Shown: one piece after another, positions 9,396-17,253 of the stretch
Numbering within the stretch: position 1 is the stretch's first letter
Layout: each line of letters opens with the position of its first letter
Source: Chitinophagaceae bacterium
GTDB lineage: Bacteria > Bacteroidota > Bacteroidia > Chitinophagales > Chitinophagaceae
Reading direction: 5' to 3'
NCBI GenBank assembly: GCA_016719815.1
Contig: JADJYK010000003.1
Span: 62,001 to 126,000 of the forward strand
Length of the DNA: 64,000 bases
The notes under the pieces: generated by a model
What the model was told of the DNA's origin: nothing
Database searches by the model: none
Seen by the model: the letters and a program-made list of their open reading frames with translations, nothing else
Program-made: the position numbers and the translations under genes

Positions 9396-10810
9396 ATGAA
9401 AAAAACTATTCTGATCCTGTCCGTAGTCATTACCTGTGTTTGCACCAATGCCCAGATTAGGGTGGCGATAGTGGGTGGAGGTCATCAATCTTCAGTAACA
9501 GAAGAAAACAATCTGCCCGGTTGCGGTTCATCAAAGGGAGAAAGTTTTCACAAGACTTTGATACCACATTCTCGCAAACTGTAAGCATTAAAGCAGAAGA
9601 GTTTGTCAACTACATTGACATGCCATTGAATCTTGTTTACAAAATTAAACTGGGTAAGAAAGCAAAGTTTATCCTTGGCGGTGGCCCTTACGGAACAGTT
9701 TTTTTTAACGGCAGGTTAAAAACAGAAACAATTACAAAAAACCCCAACCCCAATGGCGCACCACTGCTGTATACTGTGGACGAAAACAAAGACCCTGCTG
9801 TTGGCGACGGACCCAATAAATACAAAGTGCTCGGTTTTGGTGTAAACGGCCTGACCGGTTTTGAATTTGGCCGTGTTTTTATAACCGGCAATTACAGTAT
9901 AGGACTGGATAACTTCTTCAAACCTGCGGCATATGATGCTTCCAGTTACAAACACCAGGTTATTGGTGGCACGATAGGAATATTTATTGGCAACCCTGTT
10001 GAGAAACTCAACAAGCCTGGCGACAAAGACAAAGACGGCATTACTGATGACAAAGACAATTGCCCGACCGAGCCCGGCACAGCCATTACAAATGGTTGTC
10101 CCGATAAAGACAGCGATGGAATTGCTGATAAAGATGATAAATGCCCTGGTATATCCGGCACCGTCAAGTATAATGGATGCCCTGTTCCTGATAGTGATAG
10201 TGATGGCGTAAATGATGATGAAGATAAATGCCCTTCTCTTTCTGGCATCGTAAAATACAACGGTTGCCCTGTTCCTGATAGTGATGGCGATGGCATCAAT
10301 GACGAACAGGATAACTGTCCGGCAAAACCAGGTACTGCAAAATATAACGGTTGCCCCATACCCGACAGTGATAACGATGGCATTAACGATGAAGAGGATA
10401 AATGTCCTGCGGTAAGCGGTGTGGCTTCAAATGATGGTTGTCCGGCGGTTAATAGGGAGATTATTGAACAAGTAAACTTTGCAGTAAAGAGAATTCAGTT
10501 CAACCAGGCGAAAGCAATACTGTTACCTCAATCATTACCTGTTCTTACTGAGGTTGCACAAATTCTTATTGAAAACGCTGATTTAAAACTCTTTATTGAA
10601 GGGCATACCAGCAATCAGGGTAATTATAATTTCAACATGAAATTATCAGAAGAACGGGCACAGGCAGTGCGGTCCTATCTCATTTCAAAAGGTATAGGTG
10701 AAGAAAGGCTAAGCTTTGAAGGTTTTGGCCCAAATAAACCTATTGCTGACGAAAAAACACCCGCCGGAAAAGCGCAAAACCGGAGAGTAGAACTAAGGCT
10801 TAACTACTAA
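9396..10810 (+). CDS. OmpA-family outer-membrane protein with thrombospondin type 3 repeats, disrupted near the N-terminus
   Basis: An outer-membrane barrel is followed by a calcium-binding spacer and a peptidoglycan-binding OmpA domain. The signal peptide MKKTILILSVVITCVCTNAQ leads into the first strand (RVAIVGGGHQSS). The frame then switches near 9520, and the barrel resumes as KGRKFSQDFDTTFSQ. Proteins of this type normally have some 40 residues of barrel between those two points. I therefore infer a deletion of that order plus a frame change, not just a one-base slip. Five TSP3 units with DSDGDGINDEQDNCP-like motifs follow, then the OmpA C-terminal domain (LFIEGHTSNQGNYNFN, LSEERAQAVRSYL, NRRVELRLNY). 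Terminated by a hairpin just downstream. Confidence 0.8.
10018..10446 (+). repeat. Tandem TSP3 coding repeats
   Basis: Five imperfect repeats of about 80 bases encode units of the form DxDxDGixDxxDxCPxxxGxxxxxGCP. The Asp-rich loops bind calcium in thrombospondin type 3 repeats. Units 2 to 5 share nearly the same DNA around AAATGCCC and GGTTGCCC. The repeats lie wholly inside the OmpA-family gene. Confidence 0.85.
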
Positions 10811-10837
10811 ACCTGAGCAATTTGTCAACAAAATGCT

Positions 10838-10863
10838 AAAGCCCCGGTTTTGGGGCTTTTTAT
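10838..10863 (+). terminator. Rho-independent-type terminator after the OmpA-family gene
   Basis: AAAGCCCC and GGGGCTTT pair around a GGTTTT-type loop, followed by a T run. It begins 28 bases after the stop codon. Confidence 0.8.
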
Positions 10864-10934
10864 TTGTGCAATTTGTATGAATGGTAATCATTATTTTTAC
10901 GACTTCACCAAATTTGTAATAAATATAAATTGAT

Positions 10935-12623
10935 ATGAACAGTCTGCTCAAAAAATTTACCTTATTTGCGATTAGTGGTTTGTTTACATCTGTACTCAAT
11001 GCCCAAAACGACGAAGTGCCAAAAGGATGGCATTTACTTGATAAGGCAAAAACCGGCTATTATGGAATAAGTACCGATAAGGCTTACCAGTTTGTAAAAA
11101 CTAAAAAACTAAAGAGCAAAACAGTTATTGTCGCTGTTATTGATTCCGGGGTGGATACCACCCACGAAGACCTTAGATCTGTTCTCTGGAAAAATACAAA
11201 AGAAATACCTGGTAATGGTATTGATGATGATAAGAACGGCTATGTGGACGACATTTACGGATGGAACTTCCTGGGAGGTAAAGACGGCAGAAATGTAGAA
11301 GAAGATTCGTATGAGGCTGCCAGGGTTTACCATGGGCTCAAAACAAAATACGAGGACAAAGAAATTAAGAAGGAAGAGTTATCGAAAGAAGAGCAATTTG
11401 AATACGAAATGTGGACCCGATCGAAAGAAGAAGTGGCTGGCGGTGACAAATCAGGTGCAATAGAACTTGTATTTCTGAAGAAGATGCAAACAAACCTGAA
11501 GAAAAGTGACAGCATTTTGCGCAAAGCATTAGGAAAAGATACATATACCGGTAAGGAACTTGATGAATTTAAGCCTGAAGAAACAGATGTTAAGAAAGCA
11601 AAAAATTCAATCTTTGGCCTTATGTCGCAAAATGATGCTACAGAAGCTACCAATCAGGAATTTCTGGATGGGCTCGATGAATACGTTTCATCCGAAGAGA
11701 AAAAAGCAGAAGCCGCCAATAATGCTCCAAAAGAATACAGAAATGAAATTGTGGGCGATGACTACAATAATTTCAACGACAGGTTTTATGGTAATAATGA
11801 TGTAATGTCCAGTAACAAAGCTGCCCTGCATGGAACCCACGTATCTGGTATTATCGGAGCTGTAAGGGGAAATAGTAAAGGTATGGACGGTGTGGCCAGC
11901 AATGTAAAAATCATGACTGTTCGTGCAGTGCCTGATGGTGATGAACATGATAAAGACGTGGCACTTGCCATCAGTTATGCGGTTGACAATGGTGCTCAGG
12001 TTATCAATATGAGTTTTGGCAAAAGCTTTTCTCCTGAAAAGAAATGGGTGGATGATGCCGTTCGTTATGCAGAAAGCAAAGGTGTGCTGATGGTTCATGC
12101 TGCAGGAAACGATGCAAAAGACCTTGATGCAAATTTCAACTACCCCACTCCGCAGATGCTGGATGGCAAAAAACCGTCTAACTGGATTACAGTTGGTGCC
12201 AGTGGCGACCCCAAGGCTGGTGGTTTAACGGCCAGTTTTTCCAACTACGGGAAAAAAGAAGTGGATGTTTTTGCCCCCGGTGTTAAAATCTATGCAACCG
12301 TTCCCGGTGGTAATACGTACCAGAACCTGCAGGGCACAAGTATGGCATCGCCTGTTGTTGCCGGATTAGCTGCTTTCATTTTGCAATACTATCCTAACCT
12401 TAGTGCAGCACAGGTAAAAATGGTTATTGAAAAAAGTTCCAGGAATCCGGGAACAGAAGTTTCTAAACCAGGAACAGACGAAAATGTAAATATGTCTGAA
12501 CTGGCAAGATCGGGCGGAATTATTAATGCCTACGAAGCCATTAAACTGGCATCAACACTTAAAGGAGAAAGAAAACCGGCACCTAAGCCACAAACAAAGG
12601 TGACAATGAAACCAAAAAGCTAA
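10935..12623 (+). CDS. S8-family subtilisin-like serine protease, secreted
   Basis: This is an exported endopeptidase of 562 residues. A signal peptide ends around VLNAQN. The catalytic triad is visible: Asp70 in VIAVIDSGVDTTHEDL-type context, His299 in LHGTHVSGIIG and Ser469 in LQGTSMASPVVAG. Between Asp and His lies an unusually long insert (about residues 110-280) rich in Lys and Glu, with DDDKNGYVDDIYGWNFLGG at its start. That arrangement is common in Bacteroidota members of this family. The C-terminus is short and basic (PAPKPQTKVTMKPKS), with no type IX sorting domain. Flanked by hairpin terminators on both sides, so probably monocistronic. Confidence 0.93.
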   Translation: MNSLLKKFTLFAISGLFTSVLNAQNDEVPKGWHLLDKAKTGYYGISTDKAYQFVKTKKLKSKTVIVAVIDSGVDTTHEDLRSVLWKNTKEIPGNGIDDDKNGYVDDIYGWNFLGGKDGRNVEEDSYEAARVYHGLKTKYEDKEIKKEELSKEEQFEYEMWTRSKEEVAGGDKSGAIELVFLKKMQTNLKKSDSILRKALGKDTYTGKELDEFKPEETDVKKAKNSIFGLMSQNDATEATNQEFLDGLDEYVSSEEKKAEAANNAPKEYRNEIVGDDYNNFNDRFYGNNDVMSSNKAALHGTHVSGIIGAVRGNSKGMDGVASNVKIMTVRAVPDGDEHDKDVALAISYAVDNGAQVINMSFGKSFSPEKKWVDDAVRYAESKGVLMVHAAGNDAKDLDANFNYPTPQMLDGKKPSNWITVGASGDPKAGGLTASFSNYGKKEVDVFAPGVKIYATVPGGNTYQNLQGTSMASPVVAGLAAFILQYYPNLSAAQVKMVIEKSSRNPGTEVSKPGTDENVNMSELARSGGIINAYEAIKLASTLKGERKPAPKPQTKVTMKPKS

Positions 12624-12640
12624 ATCGTTATTTATGTAAT

Positions 12641-12668
12641 AAGCCCGGCCTTAAGCCGGGTTTATTTT
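12641..12668 (+). terminator. Terminator after the S8 protease
   Basis: AAGCCCGGC pairs with GCCGGGTTT (one G-T pair) around a TTAA-like loop, followed by an AT-rich tail with T6. It starts 18 bases after the stop. Confidence 0.8.
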
Positions 12669-12703
12669 TTACTTTATTTCATCCAACGCCAGCACCAATG
12701 TGA

Positions 12704-13213
12704 AAGCCTGATTATTCAAGAATCCCGGAGTGGTATCATGGTTACCTGCAGCAGGTTAAAGGAACCAACGTCCTCAAAGCTCTATCAGAACAGCAAAAAA
12801 CAGTTACTCTAGTCCTGAGAAAAATACCAGGAAACAAGCAGAATTTCCGTTATACCAAAGGAAAATGGACAATAAAAGAAGTGCTGCAGCACCTCATTGA
12901 CAGCGAAAGAGTGTTTGCTTACAGGGCATTATCATTTTCAAGAAACGACAACTCTGCCCTTCCCGGCTTTGATGAAAACAGCTGGGCTCTAAATACCAAT
13001 CCGGCTAAAAGAAACTGGAAAGAAATGGTTGATGAGTTTGTTGCGGTGCGAACATCTACCATCTTTCTCTTTAAAAGTTTTAGTAAGAAACAACTTCAGT
13101 TACACGGTGTGGCCAACAATAACCCGGTTTACGCAGAGGGTATAGGTTTTATCATTGCCGGGCATGCCAGCCACCATATTGAAATTATTAAAGAACGGTA
13201 CTTACTTGACTGA
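12704..13213 (+). CDS. DinB-family protein, start codon disrupted
   Basis: This is a four-helix-bundle metal-binding protein of the DinB/YfiT superfamily. Members act as thiol-dependent transferases or have unknown roles. The open frame reads KPDYSRIPEWYHGYLQQV, then KGKWTIKEVLQHLIDSERVFAYRA, and ends with GHASHHIEIIKERYLLD. The putative metal-binding histidines lie in LQHLID and GHASHHIEI. The N-terminal match extends well upstream of the first in-frame GTG (12881), up to an in-frame TGA at 12701 that immediately follows an ATG. The real start has probably been lost to an indel near 12700. Ends overlapping the convergent downstream gene by 12 bases. Confidence 0.75.
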   Translation, partial: KPDYSRIPEWYHGYLQQVKGTNVLKALSEQQKTVTLVLRKIPGNKQNFRYTKGKWTIKEVLQHLIDSERVFAYRALSFSRNDNSALPGFDENSWALNTNPAKRNWKEMVDEFVAVRTSTIFLFKSFSKKQLQLHGVANNNPVYAEGIGFIIAGHASHHIEIIKERYLLD

Positions 13214-13972
13214 TGCAGCTTTTACCTTCTTCTTAAACTGGTAATTATTTACCAGCAGCCAAACCGGCAACAGCAAAAAGCAAAGACCGCTGAGAAGCGG
13301 AAGCCCGATAAGCGAGAAAAACATACTCAGTACGCCAATAAGCACCTGTACAAAAGCATCGAGCCGCTGATTACGCAGGTATGCTGTTTCAACGGGATTA
13401 AGCTCCAGTGCTTTCCTTTTTTGAAACGTATGATGATACAATAAGTAAAAGATAAACCAGATTATGGCATAGCCAATACTGAAAAACACAATCAGCTCTG
13501 GGAATTGATCCTGTGTAAGAATACTCTCTCCTTCCTTTGAAACTTCTGAGAAGAAACTTATACCTGTAAACCATGAAAGCAGTAAAGTAAATAAGAACTT
13601 GAGCGGAAAAGCATAAAACAGGATAAGGGCCAGCAAAGCCAGGTTGAGAAATATCACCTTACCGTCATTCAGGCCATAGTTGCGGAAGTATTCATTCTGC
13701 AAATACCAGAAAAAGAAAACCAGCGCCACAGTTGCAAAGAAGGGAATAAAGTTGTGGATAGTGGCTTTCAGTTCATCAAACGTGTTGGGAACTTCCAGCG
13801 AAATAATAAGCAACGAGACAGAAAAAGCAAAAACCGCATCACTCAGCGCCTCTACCCTGAACACCTCATGCCGCTTTTCGCTTTCTTTATTGCTATGCTG
13901 TTTAAACAGTTTTTTGCGAAGCATAAGATCATTTATTAAAGAGTAAGAATACAGGTATATAAAGATCAGCAA
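13202..13972 (-). CDS. TMEM175-family (DUF1211) potassium-channel-like membrane protein
   Basis: The protein has 256 residues with about six hydrophobic helices. The first helix carries RVEALSDAVFAFSVSLL, which fits the RxxxFSD-type selectivity motif of TMEM175 proteins with Leu in place of Phe. Prokaryotic members form tetrameric potassium-selective channels. Two clusters, NEYFRNYGLNDG and LLYHHTFQKRKALEL, separate the helices. The last helix pair ends in a basic tail (KKKVKAASVK). The 3' end overlaps the convergent DinB gene. Family assignment is fairly sure; ion selectivity is inferred from the family. Confidence 0.8.
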   Translation of the reverse strand: MLIFIYLYSYSLINDLMLRKKLFKQHSNKESEKRHEVFRVEALSDAVFAFSVSLLIISLEVPNTFDELKATIHNFIPFFATVALVFFFWYLQNEYFRNYGLNDGKVIFLNLALLALILFYAFPLKFLFTLLLSWFTGISFFSEVSKEGESILTQDQFPELIVFFSIGYAIIWFIFYLLYHHTFQKRKALELNPVETAYLRNQRLDAFVQVLIGVLSMFFSLIGLPLLSGLCFLLLPVWLLVNNYQFKKKVKAASVK

Positions 13973-14083
13973 AGGTATATTGTTTAAGAATCACTGCTAA
14001 ATAGTTTAATCCCTGTTAAAAGATGGAATTGTCCCCTGAAAAAAGAATTTGGAAATTGAGAAAGGTTGGTGAAAGTTTGCAGC

Positions 14084-14752
14084 ATGCAATACGAAGCAGT
14101 AATTTTTGACATGGACGGTTTGCTGATAGACAGCGAACCACAATGGCAGGAAGCCGGCCGGGAAACTCTTGAGCAATACGGCCATAAACTATCCGATAAG
14201 CAATACCATACCAGCACCGGCCTTCGCACCGAGGAGTGGATTGAGCATTGGTTCAGGCATTTTAATATTGATATGATTAATGCACCGGCTGCTATTGACC
14301 TGCTCGTTAAAAAAGCCATCGAAAAGATTGAGAAAAAGGGAAAAGCATTTGCAGGCATAGATGAAATATTTCAGTTCTTTACAGAAAGAAATTTCCGGAT
14401 GGGTCTTGCCACTTCCTCTCCTATGGCGCTGGTGGATGTGGTAATTAAAAAACTGAAGCTTCATAGTACATTCGATACAATAGCATCAGCAGGTGAGCTG
14501 CCTGATGGCAAGCCACATCCGCAAGTGTATATTAATTGTGCTGCACAACTTAACTGTCCGCCACTGCATTGCATTGCCTTCGAAGATTCTTTTCATGGAA
14601 TGATAGCTGCCAAGGCAGCAATGATGAAATGTGTTATTATTCCCGCTGCCGCTGGTTTTGATCATCCAAAGTGGAATGCTGCTGATCTGAAACTTAGAAG
14701 GCTATCGGATTTTAGAGAAGAGCATTTGCATCAGCTCAGCGGTGGATCATAA
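14084..14752 (+). CDS. HAD-superfamily sugar phosphatase (HxpB/YniC-like)
   Basis: This 222-residue haloacid-dehalogenase hydrolase probably dephosphorylates a sugar phosphate. Motif I is FDMDGLLIDSEPQW with nucleophile Asp9 and acid/base Asp11, motif II is LATSSP, and motif III/IV is AFEDSFHGMIAAKAA. The cap domain between them is helical, of the beta-phosphoglucomutase subfamily. DSEPQWQEAGRETL resembles E. coli hexitol phosphatase B. The ATG at 14084 was chosen over a TTG 18 bases earlier because family members begin a few residues before FDMDG. The stop codon abuts the stop of the convergent M28 peptidase with no intervening base. Confidence 0.87.
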   Translation: MQYEAVIFDMDGLLIDSEPQWQEAGRETLEQYGHKLSDKQYHTSTGLRTEEWIEHWFRHFNIDMINAPAAIDLLVKKAIEKIEKKGKAFAGIDEIFQFFTERNFRMGLATSSPMALVDVVIKKLKLHSTFDTIASAGELPDGKPHPQVYINCAAQLNCPPLHCIAFEDSFHGMIAAKAAMMKCVIIPAAAGFDHPKWNAADLKLRRLSDFREEHLHQLSGGS

Positions 14753-16219
14753 TTACCGTTCCAGTTTTACCCCGGGCAGTAATCGTGGCCGTTGCTTTTC
14801 ATTGGCAATTATCCAACCGGTACGGTACATCCACTCTGTCATCTTGCGCAGTTTCACAAAATCAATATGCTCACTCTCGTCCATTGGCGTATGGTATTCG
14901 CTGTGCAGCACACTGGTATAAAATACAGCAGGAATGCCTGCCCATGCATAAGGGAGGTGGTCGCTGCGAAAATAGAAGTACTCAGGATGGTCGGGCCTGT
15001 CCCATAGTTTATCCAGCTCAAACTTTGGACCTTCTGCATTGGCCTGCAAGGCAGCTTTCACCAGGTCATCTGAGTTTTTATGTGGCGCATCAGCCCCCAG
15101 CAAGGCGGCCTGGTTTACATCATTGCGGCCAATCATATCGGCATTCAGTACGGCGGCAATACTTTCTTTGGCAACTGTGGGATGAGCCGCATACCACCGG
15201 CTGCCCAGCAATCCTCTTTCTTCGGCACCATGAAAAACAAATAAGGCACTGCGCTTGCCTGGTTGTTTGTTAAAGGCCTTTGCTATGGCCAGCATGGCCA
15301 CACAGGCACTGGCATTATCATCGGCGCCGTTGTAGATGCTGTCTTGTCCATACTTCTGGCGGATGCCGTCATGGTCGTGGTGACCGCTGAAGAGTACATA
15401 CTCTTTTTTTAACAGGGCATCAGTACCCTCTATCTTACCCACCACATTTACGGATGGATATTTATAGCTCTCTGTTAATACTATAGCGGATAAGTGCTGA
15501 CCAGGTTTCTTTACCTCAACCAGTTCGGAGCTGTGCAGCCAGAAGACCGGCATGGTGGGCCATACCTGTTCCCTCACTCCTTCCACACCATAGAGGCCAC
15601 GGGTAAGCTGCGGCACCACATGCCTCCAGCTATCTTCACCTTGTGCATCGGCAATAATGATTAGGGCGGCTGCGCCTTTTTCTCTTACCACATTGTAGTA
15701 TTTATTGCGCACAAAACCGGGATAGCGCCTGTCGAAGAGGAACATATTGTTGGAGATGCCCTCCTGCGAGGCTACAATGGCCACGGCTTTTCCTGCCATA
15801 TCTTTCTTTGCCACTTCTTCGGGTGAGGCATCGCCGAGGAACAACACAGGGGCTTCTACTTTTGAAGGGTTTACTTCAGTAACCAGCACATCCTGCCAGA
15901 GCTTGTAACTCTTATTGCCCAGTTTAACAAAGCTGGCGGGGAGTACCTGGTGGCGGTACATATCGTAGAACTGAAAATAAGTGCCGTTCTCTCCTGCCGG
16001 TTTCATACCGGCGTCTTTGGCTTTGTTGGCCAGCCATACTGCTACTTTCAGTTCGTCGAGGGTGCCGGCCTCCCGGCCGTTGAACTGGTCGGCAGCAACC
16101 TGGTACATATCGGTACGCAGGTCTTTATCGGTAATGGCAGATACCAAGGGTTTTTTAACCTGTGCCGATGCGGTGGCTGCTGTCGCTATTATTAAGAGAA
16201 GGATGATTTGTTTTTTCAT
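14753..16219 (-). CDS. M28-family zinc metallopeptidase, secreted
   Basis: This is an exported aminopeptidase-type exopeptidase of 488 residues. The signal peptide is MKKQIILLLIIATAATASAQ. A PA domain insert lies around residues 130-240 (VLFLGDASPEEV, KAVAIVAS, GAAALIIIADAQGEDSW). The catalytic M28 domain has the two-zinc ligands in SGHHDHDG, YNGADDNASACV, HGAEERGLLGS, LNADMIGRN and the C-terminal SEYHTPMDESEHIDF. All expected ligands are present and the frame is intact. Substrate specificity cannot be told. Confidence 0.92.
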   Translation of the reverse strand: MKKQIILLLIIATAATASAQVKKPLVSAITDKDLRTDMYQVAADQFNGREAGTLDELKVAVWLANKAKDAGMKPAGENGTYFQFYDMYRHQVLPASFVKLGNKSYKLWQDVLVTEVNPSKVEAPVLFLGDASPEEVAKKDMAGKAVAIVASQEGISNNMFLFDRRYPGFVRNKYYNVVREKGAAALIIIADAQGEDSWRHVVPQLTRGLYGVEGVREQVWPTMPVFWLHSSELVEVKKPGQHLSAIVLTESYKYPSVNVVGKIEGTDALLKKEYVLFSGHHDHDGIRQKYGQDSIYNGADDNASACVAMLAIAKAFNKQPGKRSALFVFHGAEERGLLGSRWYAAHPTVAKESIAAVLNADMIGRNDVNQAALLGADAPHKNSDDLVKAALQANAEGPKFELDKLWDRPDHPEYFYFRSDHLPYAWAGIPAVFYTSVLHSEYHTPMDESEHIDFVKLRKMTEWMYRTGWIIANEKQRPRLLPGVKLER

Positions 16220-16337
16220 ACATGAGTTCTTTTAAACTGATGAAATTAAGATATTTGGAGTTACCACCACCTTTACCAAAGGCCGTAAAGGCACCAACCC
16301 TTCCTGTATTCTCTGTGCATCAACCCGTGCCCTCAGT

Positions 16338-16360
16338 GCCTGCCGGCCGGTAGGCAGGGC
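16338..16360. repeat. GC-rich imperfect palindrome (CCTGCC/GGCAGG type)
   Basis: GCCTGCCGG and CCGGTAGGC face each other. Similar sequences with CCTGCC..GTAGGC(A) recur near 21915, 24840 and 24957, suggesting a dispersed palindromic repeat family in intergenic DNA. Confidence 0.5.
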
Positions 16361-16511
16361 TAACCATAACCCCAAAAAACACCAAAACCACCCCTTTCCC
16401 ACCACATAGCCTCCGTCATTAAAAACATTAACAGCTCCCTAATAAGAAAACCACTCTAGTGGTATTGCATACCCCAACTCAAGACAATAAATCTGCCCTA
16501 AACCTTAATCT

Positions 16512-16664
16512 ATGAACGACAGACAAGCCGCAAAGCTCTCGATTTACAAAGAAGTGAATGCCTGCTCTGCTCAAAACACCACCATCACTGCCTCATCAAA
16601 CATTAAACCTCACCACCCGCATCATTTTTTTTCTTCTCCCCATTCACTTACTTTGACGCACTGA
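16512..16664 (+). CDS. Possible small protein or 5' remnant of a gene, 50 residues
   Basis: An ATG opens a 50-codon frame starting MNDRQAAKLSIYKEVNA. That start resembles, as far as I recall, small Bacteroidota proteins beginning with a Lys/Met/Tyr-rich helix. After about 20 residues the composition degrades to a His/Ser-rich run, as if the rest were lost or frameshifted. It stops 31 bases before the Tat-exported protein. It could be a decayed gene start or chance. Confidence 0.2.
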   Translation: MNDRQAAKLSIYKEVNACSAQNTTITASSNIKPHHPHHFFSSPHSLTLTH

Positions 16665-16695
16665 TATCAGTACCTCACTTTCAACTATCATAACG

Positions 16696-17241
16696 ATGAA
16701 CCGGCGTGACGCAGTTAAATCACTCGGGCTTGTATCGGGCCATGTGCTGTTTCCTTCAGTACTTGCCAGCTTTTTGCACAGTTGTGCGCATAAAGACATG
16801 AGCAGCTACAGCCCCGTTTTCTTCAGCAGCAAGGAATACAAGCTGATTACTGAAATGATCGACATCATTATCCCTGCCACAAAGACTGCTTCTGCCTCGC
16901 AGGTAAATACACAGGTGTTTCTCGACCAGGTGTTCAGCCAGTGTATGACGAAGGAACAACAGCAGGTAATCCACGAAGGGCTGGCGCAAATAAGCAGCAC
17001 TTTTGCTGAAGCAAAAGACAAAACACTGTTTATTGCTGACGCTGATAAGAAAGCCTTTAACAAGGATAAAAGCTATAGCTGGTTTAAAACGGTAAAGAAA
17101 TTCACTATGATTGGCTTCTTTACCTCGCAGGAAGGCACCACAAAGGCCAGCAACTATGTAAAAGTGCCCGATGGCTACAAAGGCGAAATTCCACTGGACA
17201 GCAACACCCTCAACTACGGAAAAACATCTCTTCACTACTAA
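16696..17241 (+). CDS. Gluconate 2-dehydrogenase subunit 3-family protein, Tat-exported
   Basis: The protein has 181 residues. It begins MNRRDAVKSLGLVSG, a twin-arginine-type export signal, followed by an alanine/serine-rich stretch with Cys (SFLHSCAHK) that could be a lipid attachment site. The mature part (FSSKEYKLITEMIDIIIPATKT..) matches the small helical subunit that accompanies GMC-type membrane dehydrogenases such as gluconate 2-dehydrogenase. The partner GMC oxidoreductase starts 12 bases downstream, so the two are almost certainly one complex. The small subunit is thought to help export the folded flavoprotein. The sugar or alcohol substrate is unknown. Confidence 0.87.
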   Translation: MNRRDAVKSLGLVSGHVLFPSVLASFLHSCAHKDMSSYSPVFFSSKEYKLITEMIDIIIPATKTASASQVNTQVFLDQVFSQCMTKEQQQVIHEGLAQISSTFAEAKDKTLFIADADKKAFNKDKSYSWFKTVKKFTMIGFFTSQEGTTKASNYVKVPDGYKGEIPLDSNTLNYGKTSLHY

Positions 17242-17253
17242 CAATCTGCAACT

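Larger units (their letters stand above)
16220..16695. other. Intergenic region between divergent genes
   Basis: A 476-base gap separates the divergently transcribed M28 peptidase and the Tat-exported protein. It holds a GC-rich imperfect palindrome, a small inverted repeat ACCAC..GTGGT near 16450 and one short open frame (separate entries). TTACTTTG near 16650 is a one-base-short version of the Bacteroidota -7 box and may drive the rightward genes. Nothing else stands out. Confidence 0.5.

Noticed and set aside
9946..10383. Antisense frame of Ser/Leu/Pro repeats over the OmpA gene
   Set aside because: Reverse reading of the TSP3 coding repeats, no independent signal.
10018..10446. Regular repeats that could suggest a CRISPR array
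   Set aside because: They are imperfect coding repeats for TSP3 units inside an open frame, with no unique spacers.
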